Source: Candidatus Latescibacterota bacterium (lineage in GTDB: Bacteria > Latescibacterota > UBA2968 > UBA8231). Taken from it: a stretch of 43,775 nucleotides of DNA. Each line of letters starts with the position of its first letter. The stretch's first letter is position 1. Positions 25,146 to 31,822 of the stretch are shown here, piece after piece. The stretch spans positions 1 through 43,775 of the forward strand of contig JAJDYK010000342.1 of assembly GCA_022825185.1 (NCBI GenBank), in the 5' to 3' direction. A model generated the notes under the pieces. That model was not told the origin of the DNA and searched no databases. It saw only the letters and a list, made by a program, of their open reading frames with translations. The position numbers and the translations under genes were made by a program.

Positions 25146-25186
25146 TCGATTGGCATGGTCAGCATCTGGGCTGCGGACGCTCGCCT
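25146..25186 (+). pseudogene. Decayed fragment of the CDP-alcohol phosphatidyltransferase gene
   Basis: Bases 25146-25176 match 26061-26091 at 28 of 31 positions, and 25169-25186 match 26125-26142 exactly. The fragment therefore corresponds to two separated parts of the intact gene joined across its GGCTGCGG repeats, with 41 bp missing. In the right frame it reads SIGMVSIWAAD against SIGMASFWAAA in the intact gene. It lies directly beside the GNAT stop codon. Confidence 0.7.
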
Positions 25187-25188
25187 CG

Positions 25189-25743
25189 CTAAAAACCGCA
25201 GGCCCTTAAAATCGGATGTTCCAAAACGGATGCGACTTCCTCCCAAGCCAGTTGGCTATTCTCCCGCTCAAGGTCTGGGTAAAATCCGAAATCGAGATAC
25301 ACTTTGATGGCGGGAATTCGCCCGCTTGAGGTGCCGAGAAAACTGCGCTCGTGGAATCGCTTGAGATACGCCATCGCCACGGACATCATCGGCTTGGCAA
25401 GCCCGCGTCCCTGATAATCAGGGTGAATCGCAACCCAGTGAATCTGGCCCCAATCCTCGCCGTCTAAATCGGGCTGCCACCACGCTGTGATAGTCCCAAT
25501 CTCTTCGCCGGCATCGGTGGTCAAATAAAAACTTCGGTCCTCCAGCGCCCCAAAATCGCGTTTGAATTCGCGTGCAAAAAGCTGGTCGTCAACGTCGAAG
25601 TACGGTTCCGCCGCTCGCTGAATCCGCGTCCAGATAGCCCCTTCATGCGGACGGTAATTCCGCATGACAAATCCTTTTGGGATCGGGAATTGCGGAATAT
25701 CTTCCATGTGCTCGCGGATCATTCTAACACTATAGTTTTTCAT
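25189..25743 (-). CDS. GNAT family N-acetyltransferase
   Basis: A 184-residue acyl-CoA-dependent acetyltransferase. Motif A is visible as VAIHPDYQGRGLAKPMM (Q-x-x-G-x-G/A, acetyl-CoA pyrophosphate loop), preceded by EIGTITAWWQPDLDGEDWGQIHW and followed by a C-terminal FLGTSSGRIPAIKVYLDFGFYPDL, a usual motif B layout. The acceptor is unknown. I use the ATG at 25743, with AGG 5 nt upstream; a GTG at 25749 overlaps that site. It is divergent from the phosphatidyltransferase gene across an 80-bp AT-rich gap and sits between that gene and its decayed copy. Confidence 0.88.
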   Translation of the reverse strand: MKNYSVRMIREHMEDIPQFPIPKGFVMRNYRPHEGAIWTRIQRAAEPYFDVDDQLFAREFKRDFGALEDRSFYLTTDAGEEIGTITAWWQPDLDGEDWGQIHWVAIHPDYQGRGLAKPMMSVAMAYLKRFHERSFLGTSSGRIPAIKVYLDFGFYPDLERENSQLAWEEVASVLEHPILRACGF

Positions 25744-25823
25744 CGGCACCTGCTGCTTTTTGTCCCATATTATAATAATATCCTATCGCTAGCCGATATT
25801 CTTGCATTTCGAGGGAGGTGAAC

Positions 25824-26471
25824 ATGCAAGCGAATCTCGTAACGTTGATCCGAATCTTCTTGGTGTTTTTGGTGATTGGGCTGTACAAAGTTAACACCAT
25901 CGCCTGCGGTATAGCGGTTTTACTGACCATCGCCACCCTCTACATGGACGCACTCGACGGCATCATTGCCCGCCGCCTCGGCATTGAATCCGATCTAGGC
26001 GCGATGTTTGACATCGCCGGAGATCGCATCGTCGAGAACGTCTTTTGGGTCTATTTTGCGTCGATCGGCATGGCCAGCTTCTGGGCTGCGGCCATCGTCG
26101 TCGCCCGCAGTTTTCTCATCGACTGGCTGCGGACGCTCGCCTTTATAGAAGCGGGCCAAACCGCATTCGGTAGTAAGACAATGATGCAGAGCCGATGGGC
26201 GAAAGCACTCGTGAGCTCGCGCTTCAGTCGGGCGCTCTACGGCTTTACCAAGGCGGTCGTGTTTGTCTATTTGGGCGCGGTGCTGCTGATCCAGTCCGGC
26301 CAAGCCGAGTACGGTTGGTCAATCGGCGTATCCACGGAGTTGCTAGTTCTAGTCGGAGAGGCCATCGTCTGGTTGACGGTGGTGATGTGCCTAGTGCGGG
26401 GCGTCCCGGTAATATGGGACAGCCAAGACGTTCTGTTCCGCAAAATGTTTCCCGGCTTGTTGCGCGATTAG
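25824..26471 (+). CDS. CDP-alcohol phosphatidyltransferase
   Basis: A 215-residue integral membrane enzyme that transfers a phosphatidyl group from CDP-diacylglycerol to an alcohol. The family motif D-x2-D-G-x2-A-R-x8-G-x3-D-x3-D is complete: Asp42, Asp45, Gly46, Ala49, Arg50, Gly59, Asp63, Asp67. Hydrophobic spans lie at about 8-40, 77-100 and 135-185. The acceptor could be glycerol-3-phosphate (PgsA-like) or inositol-type; the adjacent HAD phosphatase favours phosphatidylglycerophosphate. GGGAGGTGAAC precedes the ATG; the upstream GTG at 25818 lies within that site. The HAD gene starts 8 bp after the stop. Confidence 0.88.
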   Translation: MQANLVTLIRIFLVFLVIGLYKVNTIACGIAVLLTIATLYMDALDGIIARRLGIESDLGAMFDIAGDRIVENVFWVYFASIGMASFWAAAIVVARSFLIDWLRTLAFIEAGQTAFGSKTMMQSRWAKALVSSRFSRALYGFTKAVVFVYLGAVLLIQSGQAEYGWSIGVSTELLVLVGEAIVWLTVVMCLVRGVPVIWDSQDVLFRKMFPGLLRD

Positions 26472-26479
26472 CCAGTACC

Positions 26480-27118
26480 GTGAAAGCCGCGATATTCGAT
26501 CTAGACGGGACGCTGTTGCCCGGTACCAGCGCTGAAAGAGAATTTATCCGCTTCGCGCTGAAGATCGGCAAGCTGACCGCCCCAGAGGCGATTCGCACAT
26601 TCCTGTCTTGGGCCGTCCGCATCCCTACCCGCGGCGTCCAGTCCAACAAGACCCACTTCGGCGGCGGCGAGATGGCCCTGCTTGCGGAAACAGCAGAAAC
26701 CTTCTGTCGCCAGCAACTAACTCGCCGCATCCCAGCTCAAGCCCAGCGTCTGATCGCCGCCCATCGCGCCGCTGGAGATTGTCTCGGCATCGTGTCGGGA
26801 GCGCCGCAACTCCTGATCGCACCTCTGAAGAATCTCCTCGACCTAGATTTCGTCGTTGGCACCAAGCTAGCCTGCGAACAGGGACGCTTGACGGGCGATC
26901 TGGACGGCCCGCGCGTATCTGGGCGTGAAAAGGTCCACCAGTCAGAAGAAGTGGCGCTCACATGCGAATTCGACCTGCGCGAATCCGCAGCCTACGGAAA
27001 CGCCTTCGACGATCGCTTCTTACTAGCGGAGGTCGCTCATCCCGTCGTGGTCAATCCAGACATCCGGTTAGCGCGTCTAGCTCGCCAGAAGGGCTGGCCG
27101 ATCTGTGTTTTCTCTTGA
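26480..27118 (+). CDS. HAD-family phosphatase, possibly phosphatidylglycerophosphatase-like
   Basis: A 212-residue HAD hydrolase of the IB type. Motif I is FDLDGTLL with nucleophile Asp7 and Asp9, motif II is GIVSGAPQ, motif III is the lysine in GREKVHQ, and motif IV is YGNAFDDRFLL in place of the usual GDSxxD. An alpha-helical cap follows motif I (TSAEREFIRFALKIG). The GTG at 26480 follows the phosphatidyltransferase stop by 8 bp without a clear ribosome site, suggesting translational coupling. Pairing with a phosphatidyltransferase suggests dephosphorylation of its phosphorylated product, as PgpC does; this is inference from context. Confidence 0.8.
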   Translation: MKAAIFDLDGTLLPGTSAEREFIRFALKIGKLTAPEAIRTFLSWAVRIPTRGVQSNKTHFGGGEMALLAETAETFCRQQLTRRIPAQAQRLIAAHRAAGDCLGIVSGAPQLLIAPLKNLLDLDFVVGTKLACEQGRLTGDLDGPRVSGREKVHQSEEVALTCEFDLRESAAYGNAFDDRFLLAEVAHPVVVNPDIRLARLARQKGWPICVFS

Positions 27119-27145
27119 AGGACAATCCACAAGATCGCTGAATAT

Positions 27146-27946
27146 CTACGCCAAATTCGCGGAAGACGCGCCCGGCGGCACGCGGGAAAATTCCACCTCG
27201 AGATGCGTTTCAGGCACGTGCATATTGCTTTCGACAAGAGGCTGCCAAGTCCACAAGACCTGCCGCTGACTAGCGCGCTGATCGACGATCTGACGCCGCA
27301 CTAGCCCAACCCGCCAGACATCGCCGGCGGCCGGGGGCAGGCTCTGCGCGTCCGCCAACCTTTTCAACCCCTCCCAAGGAAAGGCCAGTTCCACGCTCCA
27401 GCCTTGGTCGATATCATCCCGTTTGTTCAGGGTGCCCTCGACCTGGACCCCGACTTGCAATCCGGGAAAACGCCAGTGCGAAAAAGCCCAGCGCATGGCG
27501 CGATAATCGGAATTCGATCCCCCGCCCAAGACTTCGGGCCGATGCCCCGCCAAATCGAACTCCGGCACGTCGTAGCGACCGCCGCGCTGATAGGCCTCCT
27601 TCCAGATGTGGAACATCTCCGAGGTCGCACCCAGCGGATTGACAGCCAATTCGTAGTACGCCCCCCGACCGACGAGGAGCACGCCCGCGTTGTTGTCCTG
27701 CCGGACTGACAGCGGATCCTCTTCCTCCGCACCCCACACATCGCGATCTTCCAGCCAGAAGCCCACGTAAAAATTCTGATCGTCCCACAGCATGGCCGCC
27801 CGAGTGCCGAAAAGCGACCGCTGGCCAGTGTGGTCCCCAAAGCGCGGAGAGCGCGGTGCCCGAGACCACGCTTCCTCTCGCAGATGACCATCCACATCAA
27901 TGGCGTCTTCGGTTCTATGGCAGATGTAGCGCACGGTCTTATTCAT
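27146..27946 (-). CDS. CBM9-like carbohydrate-binding domain protein A
   Basis: A 266-residue protein built on the carbohydrate-binding family 9-like beta-sandwich. Hallmarks are AIDVDGHLREEAW near the N-terminus, RAAMLWDDQNFYVGFWLEDRDV, YYELAVNPLGATSEMF and DQGWSVELAFPWEGLKRLAD. It has no signal peptide and no catalytic partner domain. It may bind sugars in the cytoplasm, or be exported by a route I cannot see. It overlaps its paralogue at 27943 by 4 bp (ATGA). Similar stand-alone CBM9-like proteins are frequent in Poribacteria-like genomes. Confidence 0.8.
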   Translation of the reverse strand: MNKTVRYICHRTEDAIDVDGHLREEAWSRAPRSPRFGDHTGQRSLFGTRAAMLWDDQNFYVGFWLEDRDVWGAEEEDPLSVRQDNNAGVLLVGRGAYYELAVNPLGATSEMFHIWKEAYQRGGRYDVPEFDLAGHRPEVLGGGSNSDYRAMRWAFSHWRFPGLQVGVQVEGTLNKRDDIDQGWSVELAFPWEGLKRLADAQSLPPAAGDVWRVGLVRRQIVDQRASQRQVLWTWQPLVESNMHVPETHLEVEFSRVPPGASSANLA

Positions 27947-28767
27947 TGTTCACCCACCACCTTTGCGGAAAAATGTATCACACTGAAGCGATCCGGGATG
28001 TGCGAATCATAAGTTCCGTGACTGGTCCAAGCCCACCCCGGACACACCCGCGTACCGCCCTCTTCAATCCACTGGAAACGCGAAAAATCCATCCGCCATA
28101 TATCCCCTTCCCGCGCCGGCAGCGAGCGCCCATCCGCCAAGTGCTTCAACCCCTGCCACGGAAAGGCGATTTCCGCGGTCCAGCCCCGGTCGGTATCCTT
28201 AGAATCATTGATGGTGCCATCTACCTGCACCGCCCATTGCAAACCCGGCATGTCCCATTCGCGGAAGGCCCAACGCCGCCCGCGCGGATGCCGGTGTCCC
28301 GACTGCGGTCCCCCGAGGGTATCTACCAGCCGAGTGCCCAGCAGATCGAATTCAGGCAGCTTGGCGTACCCAGCTTCGATATAGGCGTCCTGCCACACGT
28401 AAAACCGCTCCATGATGGTGCCCAAGGCATTCAGCTCGAATTCGTAATAGGTGTCCTCGCCGGCAATGAAGACCTCCACGTCGTTTTCCTCGCAGATCAT
28501 GGAATCGCGCGTGGTATAGGTCGCCCGCACATCCGGCTCTTCCAGCCAGAAGCCCACGTACAGGTACTCGTCGTCCCACAGCACCGCAGCCCGAGTGTCG
28601 AAAAGAGCCGGTCGGCCCGGTTCCTCCAAGTCCTCAAAACGCGGCGATTTGGGCACCAGTTGCCACGATTCCTCGTCGAGATGTCCATCCACCACAATCG
28701 GGCCCTTTGCCCGATAGCTGGTATAGTGCTTCAAACCCTCTTCCGAATAGCCGTATTTACTCGTCAT
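27943..28767 (-). CDS. CBM9-like carbohydrate-binding domain protein B
   Basis: A 274-residue paralogue of the neighbouring CBM9-like protein. It shares IVVDGHLDEESW, TRAAVLWDDEYLYVGFWLEEPDV, YYEFELNALGTIMERFYVWQDAY and DRGWTAEIAFPWQGLKHLADGRSLPA with it. The two genes are a tandem duplication with considerable divergence at the C-termini (here SRFQWIEEGG and TSHGTYDSHIPD). The ATG at 28767 has a GGAGG site 8 nt upstream, preferred over an in-frame codon at 28812. No signal peptide is visible. The 175-bp gap to the divergent crotonase carries no gene. Confidence 0.8.
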   Translation of the reverse strand: MTSKYGYSEEGLKHYTSYRAKGPIVVDGHLDEESWQLVPKSPRFEDLEEPGRPALFDTRAAVLWDDEYLYVGFWLEEPDVRATYTTRDSMICEENDVEVFIAGEDTYYEFELNALGTIMERFYVWQDAYIEAGYAKLPEFDLLGTRLVDTLGGPQSGHRHPRGRRWAFREWDMPGLQWAVQVDGTINDSKDTDRGWTAEIAFPWQGLKHLADGRSLPAREGDIWRMDFSRFQWIEEGGTRVCPGWAWTSHGTYDSHIPDRFSVIHFSAKVVGEQ

Positions 28768-28942
28768 GTTTTGTACCTCCACTTTAACTTTAACCAAGAA
28801 ATCCCCATCCACAACTCCTATTTACAGTCACTTATCGATCTGTGGACCTTGGTTGGGTTTTAGATCGTCTCCCACTTGCGCCGCGAAGTGCTTGGCGATA
28901 ATCTGGAAGGAGGCAAAATAGAACATCCAGTAAGGAGACCAC

Positions 28943-29731
28943 ATGACTCCACCATTCGAACACATCCTCTACGAGAAAAAGGGCCGCATCGCCTATGTGA
29001 CGATAAATCGCCCGCAAGTGATGAACGCCCTGCATCCCCCGGCCCACGCCGAGCTGACTAGGGCCTGGGGCGACTTCATCGCCGACGACCAAGTCTGGGT
29101 CGCCATTCTCACCGGTGCCGGCGAGCGCGCTTTCTCGGCTGGCACGGACCTGAAATACCGCGTCGAACAAACAGACGACGATCAGCTCCGCAACCCAGTC
29201 CACTCCCCGGTCCACATCCTCGACCGCTGCTACAAGCCGATTATCGCCGCAGTCAACGGTTATGCCATCGGCGGCGGCCTAGAACTGGCGCTGCACTGCG
29301 ACCTGATCGTGGCAGCCGCAAGCGCCCGCTTTGGTTTTCCCGAGGCCCGGCGCGGCCTGCTAGCCGATGCCGGCGGCGTACTCAAACTGCCACGCCGCAT
29401 CCCCTACCACTTAGCTATGGGCATGCTGCTGACCGGCAAGCTATTCTCGGCACAGGAAGCCCTAGCCATGGGCTTGGTCAATGAAGTAGCCGACGACGAA
29501 CCCGTGATGGCCACGGCCGAACGCTGGGCCGCCGAGATCCTAGAGTGCGGTCCCCTCGCCGTCCAAGCCGCCAAGCAGGTAGCACTCCACACCATCGAGA
29601 CCCCCATCTCCCAAGCGCAGTGCCAACTGGAAGACCTGACGGCCGTGCGCCGCCTGCGGCTGTCGGAAGACTACGCCGAAGGGCCGCAGGCATTCGCCGA
29701 AAAACGCAAACCACAATGGAAGGGAAGATGA
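28943..29731 (+). CDS. Enoyl-CoA hydratase/isomerase (crotonase) family protein
   Basis: A 262-residue crotonase-fold enzyme. The oxyanion-hole residues lie in FSAGTDLK (Ala66-Gly67) and NGYAIGGGLELALHCDL (Gly110). Glu134 in FGFPEARRGLL corresponds to the first catalytic glutamate of rat crotonase. The position of the second glutamate is glycine (LAMG160MLLTG), so classical hydration of enoyl-CoA is doubtful; isomerase, hydrolase or dehydratase chemistry is more likely. AAGGAG lies 6 nt before the ATG. The toxin-antitoxin pair follows after 78 bp under its own promoter. Confidence 0.9.
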   Translation: MTPPFEHILYEKKGRIAYVTINRPQVMNALHPPAHAELTRAWGDFIADDQVWVAILTGAGERAFSAGTDLKYRVEQTDDDQLRNPVHSPVHILDRCYKPIIAAVNGYAIGGGLELALHCDLIVAAASARFGFPEARRGLLADAGGVLKLPRRIPYHLAMGMLLTGKLFSAQEALAMGLVNEVADDEPVMATAERWAAEILECGPLAVQAAKQVALHTIETPISQAQCQLEDLTAVRRLRLSEDYAEGPQAFAEKRKPQWKGR

Positions 29732-29750
29732 TATTCTTGAGGTGTCGAAA

Positions 29751-29779
29751 TTGACGAAGAAAAGCTATTCAGGTATGCT
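29751..29779 (+). promoter_or_regulatory. Predicted promoter of the toxin-antitoxin pair
   Basis: TTGACG (29751-29756) and TATGCT (29774-29779) are separated by 17 bp. The antitoxin ATG lies 31 bp downstream, preceded by GAGGG. Spacing and -35 are good; the -10 is moderate. Confidence 0.55.
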
Positions 29780-29809
29780 TTTATAGAATGATTCTTAACG
29801 AGGGCTGAT

Positions 29810-30076
29810 ATGACCAACAAACTCAAAAATGCTTTCGACAAAATCTCAACTCTGAGCGAAAAAGAGCAGGACGCTATCGCGGAAGCTCTCCTAGCGGTAG
29901 TAGATGAGACTTGGGGTCCAGAGGACGATAAGGACGAAGCCGAATGGGATGCTCTAGTGGGTTCAAAAAGATCTCATGCTTGGTTAGACAAAATGGTAAA
30001 GCAAGTTCGGCAGGATATTCAAGAAGGGAAGGTCTATGATTTTGATCCCAGCGACTCGAACCCGTCAAGTCCATGA
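29810..30076 (+). CDS. Putative antitoxin of a type II toxin-antitoxin pair
   Basis: An 88-residue acidic protein beginning MTNKLKNAFDKISTLSEKEQDAIAEALL, a helical segment resembling addiction-module antitoxins that begin with a DNA-binding or dimerising helix. The C-terminal half (WLDKMVKQVRQDIQEGKVYDFDPSD) looks like a toxin-binding tail. GAGGG lies 5 nt before the ATG, and the stop overlaps the toxin start as ATGA. The toxin family of the next gene supports the call; alone it would be a hypothetical protein. Confidence 0.72.
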   Translation: MTNKLKNAFDKISTLSEKEQDAIAEALLAVVDETWGPEDDKDEAEWDALVGSKRSHAWLDKMVKQVRQDIQEGKVYDFDPSDSNPSSP

Positions 30077-30336
30077 GATCAAAGACTCACCCCGGTTTCT
30101 GGGATGCCTATTATCAGCTCCCCAAGACCATTCAAACTAGGGCGGCAGTCGTCTATAAGAGATGGCGCAAAAATCCGGATCAACCAGGGCTTTCCTTTAA
30201 ACCAGTAAAAGGAAAGCCCTTTGTCTATTCAGTGCGTATCGGACGGCAGTGGAGAGCATTGGGACTCAAAGAGGGGGATACGATCACTTGGTTTTGGATC
30301 GGCCCACATTCTGAGTATGACCGACTCATCTCTTAA
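30073..30336 (+). CDS. RelE/ParE-like toxin
   Basis: An 87-residue basic protein of the RelE/ParE fold size, with FWDAYYQLPKTIQTRAAVVYKRWRKNP at the N-terminus, then FKPVKGKPFVYSVRIGRQWRALG and a final ITWFWIGPHSEYDRLIS, the usual strand arrangement ending in a H-x-x-Y-type residue pair. It would inhibit translation by mRNA cleavage, or inhibit gyrase; which one is not decidable. The coding sequence contains a 13-bp perfect inverted repeat at 30186-30220 that could fold in the mRNA. The stop is 16 bp from the convergent sigma factor stop. Confidence 0.82.
   Translation: MRSKTHPGFWDAYYQLPKTIQTRAAVVYKRWRKNPDQPGLSFKPVKGKPFVYSVRIGRQWRALGLKEGDTITWFWIGPHSEYDRLIS
30186..30220 (+). other. Strong hairpin inside the toxin coding sequence
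   Basis: AGGGCTTTCCTTT (30186-30198) and AAAGGAAAGCCCT (30208-30220) are perfect 13-bp complementary arms around a 9-base loop, followed by TTG. In the transcript it would look like an intragenic terminator or translation block. Confidence 0.8.
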
Positions 30337-30352
30337 GGCTAGCCCTTGCTGA

Positions 30353-31696
30353 TCAGGAACCCATCCGCAGCGGCATGAGCACGGCAGCGTGGTGTTCCTC
30401 CCCCGCCTTGAAGTGAAGGGCTGCCTCGCTATGCCTGAGATATATTCGTATCTCCTCTGCTGCGTCTTTCAGTGCCTCCACAATCGTCTTGAGAAAGTCG
30501 TGATTGAGATCGACGCGGAATGATCCTCCATCCTCGATGTTCGTCACATCAGCAGGGCAACTCACGGAATGTTCCCAGTCCGGGAGATCGTCGCCGTGCA
30601 AATCGTCCGCACTTTCCTCGGTCCGACTAAACCCCTGATCCCGCGTCGTTCGCAACGCCAGTCTCCCTTCCACACTCGACACCCGCATCTGTACGCGGGG
30701 CATGTACTCCCAGCCGCTTTTCCCCAGTTCGTGACGCTCTCTGAGGAACGGCTCAATCTCCTCTAAGCAGGCCATCAGACTCTCGCTGCGCACGACCGTC
30801 AAAATCGGACCGGGAGTGCCGACGGCCTCTTGGTACTTGAGGTACGGTCCCGGAGTTGCAGGGAACGTCATCCTGCGGCCGTCCGCGGTCTGCAACGTGG
30901 CTGATTCCTCTTCGAGAATCAGCGTCGCCGAGTCAGTCTCCGGGATCATTTCAGGGCGCAGCGAATCGAGAATCATCGGGGCCGGCAACGACGCTAGCCC
31001 CTTACTCGACCAGTTGAGGAGCCGCGAGCCGTCCGTTGCGACAACTCTGCCGCCAGCGTCGAGACAGACGCAGTGCATAATGGGCCGCTTGGGATCGTCG
31101 CTTGTGAAGCGAGCTACGTGACGCAGTCCGGCCAGATCGTCCGGGCCGAGTTCGAATGTCTGTGCAGTGCTAGATTCCGCCATCGCCATGATCTCCTTTT
31201 GCAGGCGTTTCCGGGCCTTTTGCAGACGGCTCTTTACCACTCCGGTTTGGAGGTGCAGCAAGTTTGCTGTCTGCTGATATGAATAGCCCTTGAGGTAGTG
31301 GTGGACGATCACGTCTCGGTGGGAGTCACTCAACCGTCCGATCGCCTTCCGCACCAGCGCCCTAATCTTCTGCTTCTCCTGCTCCGGCGGTGCCGCCAAG
31401 TCGAGCTGATCCAGCAGATTGAGTTGCGTGATACGACGCCGCTGCCACATGCGCGCTTTGTTGTCCGCGATCGAGCACAGCCAAGCGCCGAATCGCTCGG
31501 GAGCGCACAGATCTGCTAGCTGCTGGTACGCGGCAATAAACGCCTCCTGCAGAACGTCCTCTGCCGCCTCATGCGAGCCCAGCCTGCGGGTGAGCCGGAC
31601 CAGCAACCACGGCGTGTGTTCCTCGACGAGCAAACCAAACGCCGCCGAGTCGCCAGCGGCCGCCTTCTGCACGCAATTTTCTCCATTCCGTTCCAT
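30353..31696 (-). CDS. ECF-type sigma factor fused to a beta-sliding-clamp-like region
   Basis: A 447-residue protein. Residues 1-172 are an extracytoplasmic-function sigma factor: region 2 LLVRLTRRLGSHEAAEDVLQEAFIAAYQ with AWLCSIADNKARMWQRRR, and region 4 LSDSHRDVIVHHYLKGYSYQQTANLL followed by VVKSRLQKARKRL. Residues 181-447 resemble the DNA polymerase III beta clamp: DLAGLRHVARFTSDDPKRPI, VVATDGSRLL (218-227), and a C-terminal VDLNHDFLKTIVEALK ending AAVLMPLRM (441-445), the usual end of clamps. The ATG at 31696 has AAGGG 5 nt upstream; a TTG at 31777 is less likely. The length fits two clamp domains, not three. It follows the MFS/beta-barrel gene by 126 bp on the same strand. Confidence 0.82.
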   Translation of the reverse strand: MERNGENCVQKAAAGDSAAFGLLVEEHTPWLLVRLTRRLGSHEAAEDVLQEAFIAAYQQLADLCAPERFGAWLCSIADNKARMWQRRRITQLNLLDQLDLAAPPEQEKQKIRALVRKAIGRLSDSHRDVIVHHYLKGYSYQQTANLLHLQTGVVKSRLQKARKRLQKEIMAMAESSTAQTFELGPDDLAGLRHVARFTSDDPKRPIMHCVCLDAGGRVVATDGSRLLNWSSKGLASLPAPMILDSLRPEMIPETDSATLILEEESATLQTADGRRMTFPATPGPYLKYQEAVGTPGPILTVVRSESLMACLEEIEPFLRERHELGKSGWEYMPRVQMRVSSVEGRLALRTTRDQGFSRTEESADDLHGDDLPDWEHSVSCPADVTNIEDGGSFRVDLNHDFLKTIVEALKDAAEEIRIYLRHSEAALHFKAGEEHHAAVLMPLRMGS

Positions 31697-31822
31697 GATC
31701 ACCCTTATAGTTGCTTCTAGGCGAACAAAGGTATCCAAAAAAGGAACAGGCGAGACAAATCCCGCGAGCATCTTCAATTCCGGCTAGTTGTTCTTTGATG
31801 GGTCGGACGCGAGTCGGACGCG

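Noticed and set aside
25117..25192. Short coding frame after the duplicated-domain protein
   Set aside because: It is explained by the decayed phosphatidyltransferase fragment and has no ribosome site.
25744..25823. TATAAT-like cores in the gap between GNAT and phosphatidyltransferase genes
   Set aside because: No acceptable -35 box lies at 16-18 bp on either strand, so a promoter could not be placed.
28768..28812. Longer start for the second CBM9-like protein
   Set aside because: The extension lies before a strong GGAGG site that serves the ATG at 28767 and adds no family sequence.
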